DNA of 64,000 nt. Source: JBAZOO01 sp041648735. GTDB taxonomy: Bacteria; Verrucomicrobiota; Lentisphaeria; Oligosphaerales; CAITYL01. The translations under genes were made by a program, and so were the position numbers. Positions 45,287 through 53,604 of this stretch are shown in pieces (positions within the stretch are counted from its first letter, which is position 1; the number at the start of each line of letters is the position of its first letter). The notes under the pieces were generated by a model. The model was not told the origin of the DNA. It did no database searches and saw nothing but the letters and a program-made list of their open reading frames with translations. The stretch is taken from assembly GCA_041648735.1 (NCBI GenBank), contig JBAZOO010000011.1:35955-99954 (forward strand), written 5' to 3'.

Positions 45287-45331
45287 TTCCCCCCGTCCGC
45301 TCCGCCCCCTGAAAGCAAAATTCCTATCAGT
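45286..45331 (+). repeat. 46-bp core repeat, copy f
   Basis: ATTCCCCCCGTCCGCTCCGC, then CCCCTGAAAGCAAAATTCCT and ATCAGT. The last copy. Lower-GC genes begin 29 bases to the right. Confidence 0.85.
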
Positions 45332-45359
45332 TGACGGCTTCTAGCCTGAAATTCAAATC

Positions 45360-46526
45360 ATGAAATTAAACATTCGCGCAATAATCGTCTTTGCAGTTGC
45401 AACGATGGGACTCCCCTTCTTGAAGGGTATGGCCGCGCCGCCTAATTCGGGGAAAAATATTGTTGACCTCCAATCGGAGTATCGGGCCGTGGTGGAAAAG
45501 GCGGTTCCGATTGAATCCGTTGCTCGAGAGTTTGACATAACACTTCCTGTCCCAGAGAATACTCGCTCACACGGGGAAGTCCGACAGGAAGTTGACCGAC
45601 TAGTAAGAGAATACGTAGACAAGAAAGTCCCATTGCTGGCTGTAGAAAAGGTACAGGCTGACGCCGAGACAAGGTATGCTCTCTGGAAATCCGGGGAGAT
45701 CGTGGATGTCATGGATCGTGTTCAAAATCGCCACGCGGGGAGAGTAACGTACGATGCTCGCGGTCGGTTAAAGATCGATGATTTTCAGGTGCCTGAGGTG
45801 GACTTCACCAAAGAGATAAAGACTCATGTCTACGAAAGGGATTGTGAACGAGCGCGCCATGAATATGTGGAGAGCACCTTATCCGCTAATCTCCAAGAAC
45901 GGGAGCGTTTGAAGACCGAGGTGATCCCCCAAGCTGTCATCGCGGTTTACACCGAATCGAAGTTCACCCAAATTCAAGGGGAATGGTACGGCAGGAATGA
46001 GTTGATGTCTTTACTGGAATCCCGTCGGCAGGAGGTTGTTGAATCTAAATACAAGGAAGGGATTCGCGCTTTCTTGCAGGCTAACGGTTTCGAATTCGAT
46101 TCTTCTCAAAATGTTTGGGTGCCAAAAGAAATCATAGAAACCAAACGTCTCGAACAAGCGGCCATTGAGGCGAGGGATCAAGCCCGCAGGGAACTAGAAG
46201 AGGAGCGATTGAAGAAAGAGAGGGAGCGGTTGAGTGAGATGACGAGCATCCAAGAAACGGTAAAATCCTTTCTGGCAGGACAGCCAGAGTATAGCCAGAT
46301 TGCCCCATTCTGGGACACAAAGAACGCAGGCGAACCGATGGCCCTCTGGAACCCGGAAGGGACCATTGTGGACGTGAAATTGGCATCGGGCGGTTTAGCC
46401 ACACTAACAGCCACACTTTCTTTTAAAAACAACAATGGAGTTGCCTTCGAAAACCGCTCAGTAGTGTTCAAGTTAGCCAAAAGAGATGGGCGTTGGCTGA
46501 TAACCGAAATGTCAATGGAAAAATGA
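45360..46526 (+). CDS. Secreted coiled-coil protein
   Basis: 388 residues and lower GC than the flanks. N-terminal signal (IRAIIVFAVATMGLPFLKGM). The middle is charged and helical, with a coiled coil at about 255-305 (AIEARDQARRELEEERLKKE, RERLSEMTSIQETVKSFL). The last 80 residues form a beta-rich NTF2-like or DUF4440-style domain: DVKLASGGLATLTATLSFKN, then VVFKLAKRDGRWLITEMSM. The end resembles a scaffold/adaptor domain. The function is unknown. The membrane-protein gene follows 12 bases later. Confidence 0.75.
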   Translation: MKLNIRAIIVFAVATMGLPFLKGMAAPPNSGKNIVDLQSEYRAVVEKAVPIESVAREFDITLPVPENTRSHGEVRQEVDRLVREYVDKKVPLLAVEKVQADAETRYALWKSGEIVDVMDRVQNRHAGRVTYDARGRLKIDDFQVPEVDFTKEIKTHVYERDCERARHEYVESTLSANLQERERLKTEVIPQAVIAVYTESKFTQIQGEWYGRNELMSLLESRRQEVVESKYKEGIRAFLQANGFEFDSSQNVWVPKEIIETKRLEQAAIEARDQARRELEEERLKKERERLSEMTSIQETVKSFLAGQPEYSQIAPFWDTKNAGEPMALWNPEGTIVDVKLASGGLATLTATLSFKNNNGVAFENRSVVFKLAKRDGRWLITEMSMEK

Positions 46527-46538
46527 GAGGTAGAAAAA

Positions 46539-47237
46539 ATGACTCCAGAAAAACTTTTCTTCCAAATTTCCAGATTTGTATTTCTGGTTTTGGCGGCTGT
46601 TACTCTCGTTGGAGTAGTGTTTTCCGTTTTTTTATACACTCTGCGAACGGCCCAGGCCACGCAGGATCATCGCACTGTCCCCCCCAGACCAGAAGTATCC
46701 GCAACAGATATTAAGCAAAAGCTTGTCCCCTTTGCACCGGCATCCGCGTCCACCACGGCCCCCACTCCTTTTGGCCGAGCAGCCTCCCCTCTCACAAAGA
46801 TGAAGGAGAAGTACCCGTCTGTGTCTAATATTTGGGAACTAATGCAGCTCTTCGGCTACGGATCACAAGCTGATTGCGATGCCGTTACTAACTGCATTGA
46901 CGAAGCGGAAGAGACCGTTAAAGAACTGGCGGGAGCTGGTGCCGCCCGAGACGAGGCCGCTGCTTATGTGGATAACGCGATCACCGTTCTCACTCCGATC
47001 AAGGCCAGTGATAGGCGTGCAGCCTTTAGCGTTTATCATAATGAACGCATGCGACTCTTAACGTCATGGGCTTCTGAGGTAAAAAGCCAAGTTGCAGCAG
47101 ACATAGTGCGTAAGGCTGAAGCGGAACGCCAAGCATTAAAAGCCATAATAATAGCAGCGGGTGCTTTTGTCACCTTTCTTCTCACATGCCAACTCTTGGC
47201 GATCTTGGCAATCGAAAGAAACACGCGGGCAAGATAG
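46539..47237 (+). CDS. Two-helix membrane protein of unknown function
   Basis: 232 residues with membrane helices at about 13-33 (VFLVLAAVTLVGVVFSVFL) and 205-225 (IIIAAGAFVTFLLTCQLLAI). Between them a Pro/Thr-rich linker and a helical domain (IWELMQLFGYGSQADCDAVT, IDEAEETVKELAGAGAAR). Membrane-anchored at both ends, the middle would lie on one side. It likely works with the secreted coiled-coil protein (same strand, 12 bases apart). Confidence 0.75.
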   Translation: MTPEKLFFQISRFVFLVLAAVTLVGVVFSVFLYTLRTAQATQDHRTVPPRPEVSATDIKQKLVPFAPASASTTAPTPFGRAASPLTKMKEKYPSVSNIWELMQLFGYGSQADCDAVTNCIDEAEETVKELAGAGAARDEAAAYVDNAITVLTPIKASDRRAAFSVYHNERMRLLTSWASEVKSQVAADIVRKAEAERQALKAIIIAAGAFVTFLLTCQLLAILAIERNTRAR

Positions 47238-47242
47238 GTAGA

Positions 47243-47440
47243 ATTGCCCACAGTTGCTATGAACGGCTGGTCAAGTCGTCCGTGGGCCGGGGGCTGGACT
47301 ACCTGGTGGCCGGTGGTGACGCCGGCGGCAAGCTGGCCAAGGCCCGGCAACTGGGCATCCCGGTCATTGGCTGGGAGGAGCTGCTGCGGCTGGCGGGGTG
47401 CGCCCCGGCCAGCGATTGGGACGACGGAACGGCCCTGTAG
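47243..47440 (+). pseudogene. C-terminal half of a BRCT domain
   Basis: The reading frame from 47186 passes through a piece like the end of a BRCT domain (as in NAD-dependent DNA ligase): VKSSVGRGLDYLVAGGDAGG, KLAKARQLGIPVIGWEELLR. The first half of a BRCT, with its GKxxVxTG part, is missing, and the frame opens inside the end of the membrane gene. High GC marks it as another DNA origin. It is a fusion scar. Confidence 0.6.
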
Positions 47441-47530
47441 GGCCAGGAAGGGGTTTCAATGCACGGGACAGTGAACAAGCCTTCCGCCGGTGGATTGGGG
47501 ACAGGGAAATTTGCCCAGGCCGGCACTGAT

Positions 47531-47736
47531 CTAGGTGACCGCTGTGCGTTCGTGCAGCCGTTGGCTCAGTCGGCGGCCGAGTTCGCGGGCTTCGGCCAGC
47601 TTCTCGGGCTGTTTGTCGAGGCGGGGCGTGAGCTCTTCGGTGATTTTGGTGCCGGCTCCGAAGAAGAGGTGGATGCCGCCGACGCGGCACGACTCGCCAT
47701 GGCCGCAGGTGAAGCAGCAGGCAATGTTCCCGCGGC
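47531..47736 (-). pseudogene. C-terminal scrap of a flavodoxin-family oxidoreductase
   Basis: The minus strand reads NIACCFTCGHGESCRVGG, then HLFFGAGTKITEELTPRLDK, QPEKLAEARELGRRLSQRL to a stop at 47531. This matches the C-terminus of NAD(P)H-dependent FMN-type flavodoxin family proteins (CFTCGYGE-C, KQPEKxxEARxLGR). The N-terminal half is gone and the repeat mosaic takes its place. Confidence 0.65.
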
Positions 47737-48340
47737 CCCGGCGGGGGGGCGCGCCTTCAGCGGGCGGCGGCGGCGCTTTCCGATCCCACACTGAAGTGTG
47801 AACTCCAGCGGGCGGCGTGTTTTCCGCCTGTCCCCGGAGGCGCCTCCCACACAGGCCCGAATGCCGGTGCCACGCTCCCGCGGCCCCGGCGGGGCCGGAG
47901 CCTAAAGCCCCCGGCTTCAGCCGGGGGACTGGCGATCCAGCCAGCCGGTTGCGCCCCAGCGGGGCGCGGGTGACGTTTTTTTGCCGTCCAGCGCCTCCGG
48001 GAAGGGCCAGCACTCGCGCCCCGCTGGGGCGCAATTCAACCCTGTGGAACCCCCCAGACCCCCGGCTGAAGCCGGGGGCTTTATTCCCTGGCCCCCGCTG
48101 GGGGCCGCGCCTTCAGCGGGCGGCCCGGGTTGGAGTTCACGCTTCAGCGTGGGACCGGAAATCCGCAGCCTAAAGGCTGGACACCAACGGCGGCGCTTTC
48201 CGAACCCACACTAAAGTGTGAACTCCAGCGGGGCGGCGTGTTTTCCGCCTGTCCCCGGAGGCGCCTCCCACACAGGCCCGAATGCCGGTGCCACGCTCCC
48301 GCGGCCCCGGCGGGGGGGCGCGCCTTCAACGGGCGGCGGG
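47731..48340. repeat. Mosaic of short palindromic repeats
   Basis: A unit of about 125 bp occurs at 47770-47894 and again at 48190-48315 (GGCGCTTTCCGA.CCCACACT, ...GTGTTTTCCGCCTGTCCCC, ...ACAGGCCCGAATGCCGGTGC). Between them are palindromes CCCCCGGCTTCAGCCGGGGG (about 47909), its inverted copy near 48059, CGCCCCAGCGGGGCG, and GGAGTTCACGCTTCAGCGTG near 48132. The 38-base block GCGGCCCCGGCGGGGGGGCG... flanks both. There are no genes in this 610-base stretch apart from the scraps. Confidence 0.8.
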
Positions 48341-48469
48341 CGGGGGCGGGAAGTTTTTGGCAATCCAGTGAAACCGGGCTATGATAGTTCCAGACGCCCG
48401 GTTTGGAGGGAGCCGATCCTGGTGCCCGCCGGCGCGTTGGAGTCTGAAGCCTGCAAGGAGGATGCGTCC

Positions 48470-48790
48470 ATGAAGAAACTGCTCGTTCTCGGTGGAATGG
48501 CCGCGGGGCTGCTGGCCAGCGGCTGCGTGATGCCCAACGGCCCGGTTTTCGCTGGCATCGTGTTGGATCAGAAGGGGGCGGTGGCCGGGGTCGACAATTC
48601 CGTCTCCACGGAAAACATGAAGCAGGGGGTCGCCACCGCCAAGGGGATCGTGCTCTTCTCGACCGGCGATGCCTCGATCAAGACGGCGATGCAGAACGGC
48701 AACATCAAGAAGGTCCACCACGTGGACAGCGAACAGTTCAACGTCCTCGGCATCTATTCCGAATACAAGACGATCGTCTACGGCCAGTGA
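48470..48790 (+). CDS. TRL-like lipoprotein
   Basis: 106 residues with a lipobox (LLASGC) and the TRL-family body: GPVFAGIVLDQKGAVAGVDN, MKQGVATAKGIVLFSTGDAS, IKTAMQNGNIKKVHHVDSE, NVLGIYSEYKTIVYGQ. TRL (tRNA-associated-locus) proteins are small exported proteins of unknown function in many bacteria. A strong AAGGAGG lies before the ATG. A terminator follows. Confidence 0.9.
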   Translation: MKKLLVLGGMAAGLLASGCVMPNGPVFAGIVLDQKGAVAGVDNSVSTENMKQGVATAKGIVLFSTGDASIKTAMQNGNIKKVHHVDSEQFNVLGIYSEYKTIVYGQ

Positions 48791-48816
48791 CCTGACCGGC
48801 CAGCGGCTAGGGCAAA

Positions 48817-48849
48817 GGGGCGCGGCGAAAAACGCCGGGCCCCTTTTTT
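48817..48849 (+). terminator. Rho-independent terminator after the TRL-like gene
   Basis: GGGGCGCGGCG and CGCCGGGCCCC (48817-48827 with 48833-48843) pair with one mismatch around an AAAAA loop, followed by six T. The last T touches the stop of the convergent HD gene. Confidence 0.75.
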
Positions 48850-49700
48850 CATGCCGGCGCGGGTTTGGCGGCCTGGGTGGCGGCGCGGCGGCGGGCTTCG
48901 GCCAGGGTGGAGTCGAGCAGCTCCTGTTTTTCGGGGAAGTCCGGCAGGTTGGCGCCGATCCGCTCGACGACGCCCCGCGCCAGCATCAGGCGGATGGTGG
49001 GGGTGAAGTTGATGTCATGGAGCCAGAGGAGCTGGAGGACGAGGCTGTCGGCGAGGGAGCGGATTTGCCGGTAGGGGACGGTCTCGCGGCGGCGGCAGGC
49101 GGCGATGACCGCCGGGCTGGGGGGGCTGGTGGTGTCCACGTCCGGATAGAGCAGGCGGCGGTCGTTGTGGATCGCCTCCGCGACGACGAAGAAGATGTCG
49201 AGCTTGTCGGCGTCGCGGATCAGGGCGAGGAGGGGGCGGTGGGCCGCCGGGGTGTCGGCGGGGATCTGGCGCCGGTTGTGGCCGCGCACGGCGGTTTCGA
49301 GGCTGGCGACCGTTGCCGGGGGGAGTTCCGCCAGCAGCCGGTGGCTTTGGACGGCCTCCCAGCTCAGCCGGGCATGGTCGGCCGACTGGTGGTCGCGGAA
49401 GGTGCGGTATTGGCGGTATTGCGGGAAGCGGCCGAGGTCATGGAGCAGGCCGGCCAGTTCGGCGAGCGCCGTGGCGGCCTCGTCCCAGCCGAGATCGGTG
49501 GCGATGCGGCGGGCGTTGGCGGCGACGCGGTGGGTGTGGGTGCGCTTGAGTTCGAGCAGGGGCGGCAGGCTCCCGTCCCCGTCCGGCTCCGCATAGTTGC
49601 GGACGTAGGCGGTGTCGAACCAGTCGCGGACGCGCCTGGCCGCCGCCGGCGTTTCCGGCCCGGCCGGCGTGGGGCGGGTGGCATCGAGGGACGGAGGCAC
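48849..49700 (-). CDS. HD-domain phosphohydrolase-like protein
   Basis: 283 residues from a GTG. It has the HD signature: RTHTHRVAANARRIA, then GLLHDLGRFPQYRQYRTF, SADHARLSWEAV, and DADKLDIFFVVAEAI. The H...HD...D metal ligands are all there. The rest resembles the HD domain proteins of the HDIG/YfbR type that hydrolyse nucleotides. The exact substrate is unknown. It is followed 15 bases upstream by the RRM gene on the same strand. Confidence 0.85.
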   Translation of the reverse strand: MPPSLDATRPTPAGPETPAAARRVRDWFDTAYVRNYAEPDGDGSLPPLLELKRTHTHRVAANARRIATDLGWDEAATALAELAGLLHDLGRFPQYRQYRTFRDHQSADHARLSWEAVQSHRLLAELPPATVASLETAVRGHNRRQIPADTPAAHRPLLALIRDADKLDIFFVVAEAIHNDRRLLYPDVDTTSPPSPAVIAACRRRETVPYRQIRSLADSLVLQLLWLHDINFTPTIRLMLARGVVERIGANLPDFPEKQELLDSTLAEARRRAATQAAKPAPA

Positions 49701-49715
49701 GGCTGGGATCCGAGG

Positions 49716-50321
49716 TCAGTGGATGCGGACGGGCGGGGTGAACTCGTCGTCATCCTCGTCCAGGTTGCCGCGCCGGCCCTTCTCCGGCAGCTTGGCGCCG
49801 CGGCGTTTGGGCTCCTCGAAGGGGGCCGCCTTCCGCTTGTCCTTGCCGAAATTGCCGGAGCGGGCGGCGCGGCGCTGCTCCTTCGTGTCGCCTTCGGCCG
49901 GGGGTTCGCCGAAGCCCGGTTCGGGCTGGGCTGGGCGGGGGGCGAAGCCGCCTTCGGGGCGCGGCGGGCGGGGGGCATAGCCGCCTTCGGGGCGGGGAGC
50001 ATAACCGCCTTCAGGCCGTGGCGGGCGGGGGGCATAGCCGCCTTCGGGGCGGGGCGGGCGCGGGGCGGAGCCGCCCGGCTCCCGCGGGCGCGCTTCCGAG
50101 GCGGCGAGCGGCCGGCTCTGGAACATCTTGCCGTTGAGTTCGGCAACGGCCCGCTGGCCGGCCGCCGCGTCCGGCATTTCCACAAAGCCGAAGCCGCGGG
50201 AGCGGCCGGTCTCCCGATCCTTGACCACCGCGGCTCGCCGCACCTCGCCAAATTCGGCGAAGAGGTCGCGGAGTTCGCTGTCCTGCACCTGGTATGCCAG
50301 GTTACTGACGAAGATCTCCAT
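49716..50321 (-). CDS. RNA-recognition-motif (RRM) protein
   Basis: 201 residues. An RRM at 1-80: RNP2 IFVSNLAYQV, RNP1 RGFGFVEM. A low-complexity tail follows with repeats GGYAPRPPRPE, and ends acidic (LDEDDDEFTPPV). Single-RRM proteins with such tails are cold-shock-type or RNA chaperones common in Cyanobacteria, Lentisphaerota and Bacteroidetes. The start is set by the RRM. An extension to 50558 is not credible. Confidence 0.9.
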   Translation of the reverse strand: MEIFVSNLAYQVQDSELRDLFAEFGEVRRAAVVKDRETGRSRGFGFVEMPDAAAGQRAVAELNGKMFQSRPLAASEARPREPGGSAPRPPRPEGGYAPRPPRPEGGYAPRPEGGYAPRPPRPEGGFAPRPAQPEPGFGEPPAEGDTKEQRRAARSGNFGKDKRKAAPFEEPKRRGAKLPEKGRRGNLDEDDDEFTPPVRIH

Positions 50322-50410
50322 ACAGTCCGATTCTTTTCCTGGGTTTCTTGGATGTCCGCGGGTTTGGCCTTGCCTCAAGGGCGGCAAGGGCAAAACCATA
50401 ATTCGCTTTG

Positions 50411-50896
50411 TCAATTCGTCAATGACAAGCGCTTGGCCAGCTTGGCGGGCAAGCTGATGGTGTGGCGGTGTTCGTCGAGCATGGCCAGGGTGACGGGCAC
50501 CAGGGGTGCGTTCCCGTGCGCCTCCGCCGCCAGCAGGCCGGCGATGCGCTCCGCCCATTCGATGGCGGTCAGGGTTCCGGGGCGGAAGAGGAACTCCTCG
50601 AGGCCGAAGGCCAGGGCGTCGGCCGGGCCCTGGATGCGGTAGAGGTCGAGGTGGTAGAACCAGCCGCCGTCGGGGCGGGGATATTCCTGGACGATGGCGA
50701 AGGTGGGGCTGGTGACCGGTTCGGTGATGCCCAGGCCGCGGGCGAGGCCGCGGGCGAAGACCGTCTTGCCGGCGCCCAGGCTGCCTTCGAGGGTGACGAC
50801 GGCGCCGTCGGGGAGCCGCCGCGCCAGGTCGTGGGCGAAGGCTTCGGTGGCCTCGGGGGAGTCGGTGGTCCAGGTGTGCAGGGCGGCGGGGGTCAT
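50411..50896 (-). CDS. tsaE: tRNA threonylcarbamoyladenosine ATPase TsaE
   Basis: 161 residues. Walker A SLGAGKTVFARGLARGLG. VTSPTFAIVQEY and FYHLDLYRI are family signatures, with IEWAERIAGLL near the end. TsaE is the ATPase helper of the TsaD-TsaB complex that makes t6A37 of ANN-decoding tRNAs. It overlaps the end of thiL by a few bases. The order tsaE-thiL is common. Confidence 0.93.
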   Translation of the reverse strand: MTPAALHTWTTDSPEATEAFAHDLARRLPDGAVVTLEGSLGAGKTVFARGLARGLGITEPVTSPTFAIVQEYPRPDGGWFYHLDLYRIQGPADALAFGLEEFLFRPGTLTAIEWAERIAGLLAAEAHGNAPLVPVTLAMLDEHRHTISLPAKLAKRLSLTN

Positions 50897-51864
50897 GGTT
50901 CGTTTCCGGCCTCCGGTTCCGCGGTGGGGGCGTTCTTGCCGGCCGGCCGGGCGAGATGGTCGAAGCCGTCTTGGCCGGCGTGGAGCGGGGTGCCGTCGGG
51001 CCGGCGCACCTCGGGCGTGGCGCCGGATGGGGCGGTGAATTCGCCGATGACCGTGAGCGGCAAGTCGGCGAAGGGCCAGTCGGCCAGGAGTTCGGGGACG
51101 GCGGCAGGGTCGGCGGCGAGGATCAGTTCGTAGTCTTCGCCGTCAGCCAGGGCTTGGCGGAGAGTGGTCTCCGGGGTGCGGCGGGGGACGGCGGCGGGGT
51201 CGAGCCGGAGGTCGAGGCTGGCGGCGCGGCCGAGGCGGCGGCTGTCGAGGAGGAGGCCGTCGCTGACATCCATCATGGCGTGGACGGCGGGGCGGGCGGC
51301 GAGCCAGGCGCCTTCGGCGAGGCGCGGGGTGAAGGTCAGGTGGTGGCCGGTCTCCAGGGAAGAACCGAAGCGGCCGGTGGCGAGGAGGAGGTCGCCGGCT
51401 TTGGCGTCTGACCGGCGCTTGATCTGCGCCTCGGCGACTTCGCCGACAATGGTGAGGCTGGCGACGGCGTCGTGCGGGGCGCGGGCGAGGTCGCCGCCGA
51501 TGAGGTGGGTGCCGGTGGCGCGGGCCAGCTCCAGCAGGCCGTCGAAGAAGCGGTTGAGCCAGGCCACGTCCTGGCGGGGGTCGAGGGCGACGGCGACCAG
51601 GGCGTAGCGGGGTTCGCCGCCCATGGCGGCAATGTCGCTGAGGTTGCGGGCGAGGAGCTTGCGGCCGGCCAGCTCCGGCGATGCGGCCCCGGGGCCGGTG
51701 CGGTGGTAATGGCGGTCGCCGATGAGTTGGTCGACGGCGAGGAGCTGGAGCCGGCCGGGGGCGATGCGCACGGCGGCGCAGTCGTCGCCGGGGGGGACCA
51801 CCACCTCGGGGGGCATGGTGCCGAGGCGGGGGAAGAGGCCGCGCAGGAAGCCGTCTTCAGTCAC
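50893..51864 (-). CDS. thiL: Thiamine-monophosphate kinase
   Basis: About 323 residues. The AIR-synthase-like fold is shown by PPGDDCAAVRIAPG, LAVDQLIGDRHYH, LARNLSDIAAMGG, HLIGGDLARAP and DVSDGLLLDSRR. ThiL adds the second phosphate to thiamine monophosphate. The start GTG at 51864 is chosen because AGGAAGG lies upstream. A TTG at 51882 is also open. It overlaps the MetF stop by eight bases. Confidence 0.93.
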   Translation of the reverse strand: MTEDGFLRGLFPRLGTMPPEVVVPPGDDCAAVRIAPGRLQLLAVDQLIGDRHYHRTGPGAASPELAGRKLLARNLSDIAAMGGEPRYALVAVALDPRQDVAWLNRFFDGLLELARATGTHLIGGDLARAPHDAVASLTIVGEVAEAQIKRRSDAKAGDLLLATGRFGSSLETGHHLTFTPRLAEGAWLAARPAVHAMMDVSDGLLLDSRRLGRAASLDLRLDPAAVPRRTPETTLRQALADGEDYELILAADPAAVPELLADWPFADLPLTVIGEFTAPSGATPEVRRPDGTPLHAGQDGFDHLARPAGKNAPTAEPEAGNEP

Positions 51865-53335
51865 AAGGCAGCCCTTCCTCAAGCCGGTCGAGTTCGTGGC
51901 GGGCGGCGGCGAGGGCGAGGACGCGGTGGTGGAAGCAGGGGGCGTGGCCGAACTCGCAGGTGCCGTCGGGGAAGCTGCCGCCGCAGGCGCCGCTGGCCAG
52001 TCCTTTGGGGCATTGTTCGGGGCAGAGGCCGTAGCAGAGTTCGAGGCCGCAGCCGGCGTGTGGGCAGTGGTGGCAGCCGAGCAGGGTTTGGGTGGTGCGG
52101 TGCAGCCAGGGGGGTGTCCAGTCGGCCTGGCCGATCTGGAAGACGCGCGCCCGGAGCCGGTCCCGGCCGCGCGGCCGCAATCCCGGGGGGGCGGCGCCCT
52201 TGGCGGGGCCGGCGCCTTCGCGGTAGTAGGGGCTTTCCGGGGCCAGGAGGCCGCCGAAGGCGTAGAAGCTGGAGGAATAGGGTGCGAACTCGATGAAGTT
52301 GTGGAACTCGTTCCAGGCCGCCACCCAGTCCGGCCAGGCGCGGAACTGGCCGAGGGCCTCGCGGATCTTGGCGAGCGCCATTTCCAGCAGCGGCACGTCG
52401 CGGATGCCGGTGAGCTGGACGCCGCTGTAGCCCAGGAGCTTGCAGCCCGCGACCTGGAGGCCGACCCGGGTCAGTTGGGCGGCCAGCCCTTGGGCGGGGT
52501 TCAGGCTGGACTCGCGTTGGAGCATGGCGTAGAAGCGGCGGGAGGCGTGGACGCCGGGCTGCCAGCGCTCGTGGATCCTCTCGATCTCGCCCGGCGCCAG
52601 CAGCGGGATGCGGGCCAGCACCGGCCAGGAGATCTCCCGCATCTGCAGGAACCATTGCAGTTCCTGGTACTTCTTCATGTCCCAGCCGGCATGGGTGACC
52701 AGGAACTGGGCGCCGCCGTGGAGCTTGCGCAGCATCTTGAAGTACTGGAGGTACTGGTCGGCGGGATGGTATTTGAAGGGGTTGACGCCGGCGCCGGCGT
52801 AGAGGCCGGTGGTGAAGCTCCGGATCAGGCCGAGGGCGGCGGGGCTGTCGAAATAGCCTGGGGGGTAGGGCCTGGGCCGGCCCAGCACATCGCGCACCAC
52901 TTCATGCTTGTCGGAGCGGTCGCCGCTCACTGCCAGGATGTTGCGGATGCCGTGGGAGGCGGCGCGGGCCAGCACGTCCCGCAGCCGTTCGCGGGTCGAG
53001 CCCTTGCCGGAGAGGGTCATGAGGACGGGCTTGCCGGCGGCCTCGCCCAGCAGGGCGGCCGCCGCCACGGGGTCATGCGACTCTTCGGCCTTCAGGCGGT
53101 CGGTGACGGCCAGGCCGGTGATCTCGGGGGCGGCGGCCGAGCGCCGGGCGAGGGCGACGGCGGGGGCCAGGGCGGCCTCCAGCGGCTGCGCGGCGGGCGG
53201 CGTGTTGAGTTCCAGCAGGGTCACGAAGCGGCCGGCGCGCAGGGCGGCCGCCAGCGGGTTCTCGCCGCTGAAGTTCATCTTCAACTGGATCGGCGGCCGC
53301 GCCGGCACCGGAGGTTGTTCGGAAAAGCTGCTCAT
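51857..53335 (-). CDS. Methylenetetrahydrofolate reductase fused to a MetV-like cysteine domain
   Basis: 492 residues. The first 310 are MetF: VTLLELNTPP, AVTDRLKAEES-like block, ILAVSGDRSD, LVTHAGWDMKKYQELQWF. The last 150, rich in Cys, form the MTHFR C-terminal (MetV) domain: GCHHCPHAGCGLELCYGLCP, CPKGLASGACGGSFPDG and CEFGHAPCFHHR, which in acetogens is a separate Zn/Fe-S subunit linking MetF to the electron carrier. So it reduces methylene- to methyl-H4folate and perhaps takes electrons from ferredoxin-type partners. It overlaps thiL. Confidence 0.9.
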   Translation of the reverse strand: MSSFSEQPPVPARPPIQLKMNFSGENPLAAALRAGRFVTLLELNTPPAAQPLEAALAPAVALARRSAAAPEITGLAVTDRLKAEESHDPVAAAALLGEAAGKPVLMTLSGKGSTRERLRDVLARAASHGIRNILAVSGDRSDKHEVVRDVLGRPRPYPPGYFDSPAALGLIRSFTTGLYAGAGVNPFKYHPADQYLQYFKMLRKLHGGAQFLVTHAGWDMKKYQELQWFLQMREISWPVLARIPLLAPGEIERIHERWQPGVHASRRFYAMLQRESSLNPAQGLAAQLTRVGLQVAGCKLLGYSGVQLTGIRDVPLLEMALAKIREALGQFRAWPDWVAAWNEFHNFIEFAPYSSSFYAFGGLLAPESPYYREGAGPAKGAAPPGLRPRGRDRLRARVFQIGQADWTPPWLHRTTQTLLGCHHCPHAGCGLELCYGLCPEQCPKGLASGACGGSFPDGTCEFGHAPCFHHRVLALAAARHELDRLEEGLPCD

Positions 53336-53604
53336 GCCTGCACTCGCGAAAATATGGTACTATACATGCCTCGCTCCGGGGATGGCGGCCGGCCGCGGCG
53401 CCGGGCGCGGGCTGCGCGGCCGTGGCACACCTGTGCCAGATGCGCACAGGGGCGGGGCTGGCAAGGGCGGATCTTCAATTTCCAACATCCTGTCCTGTAG
53501 GTGGTTATAGGCTTGGCGCCAACTTCGGCACCTGGGTTGCGTAATGACGGGCGACTGATTTGACGATGACACAGCGAGCGGCGCAATCCGACGGAGAAGC
53601 TGAC

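Noticed and set aside
38143..45331. The core repeats as a CRISPR array
   Set aside because: Spacers are 0.36-3.06 kb and contain genes, there are only six copies and no Cas gene.
47459..47794. 111-codon plus-strand frame
   Set aside because: It lies over the flavodoxin tail on the other strand and the repeat mosaic, and has no domain.
53336..53604. CIRCE or a heat-shock promoter before dnaK
   Set aside because: No TTAGCACTC/GAGTGCTAA pair is present. Only a short palindrome near 53512 is seen. The control of dnaK and groES is left open.
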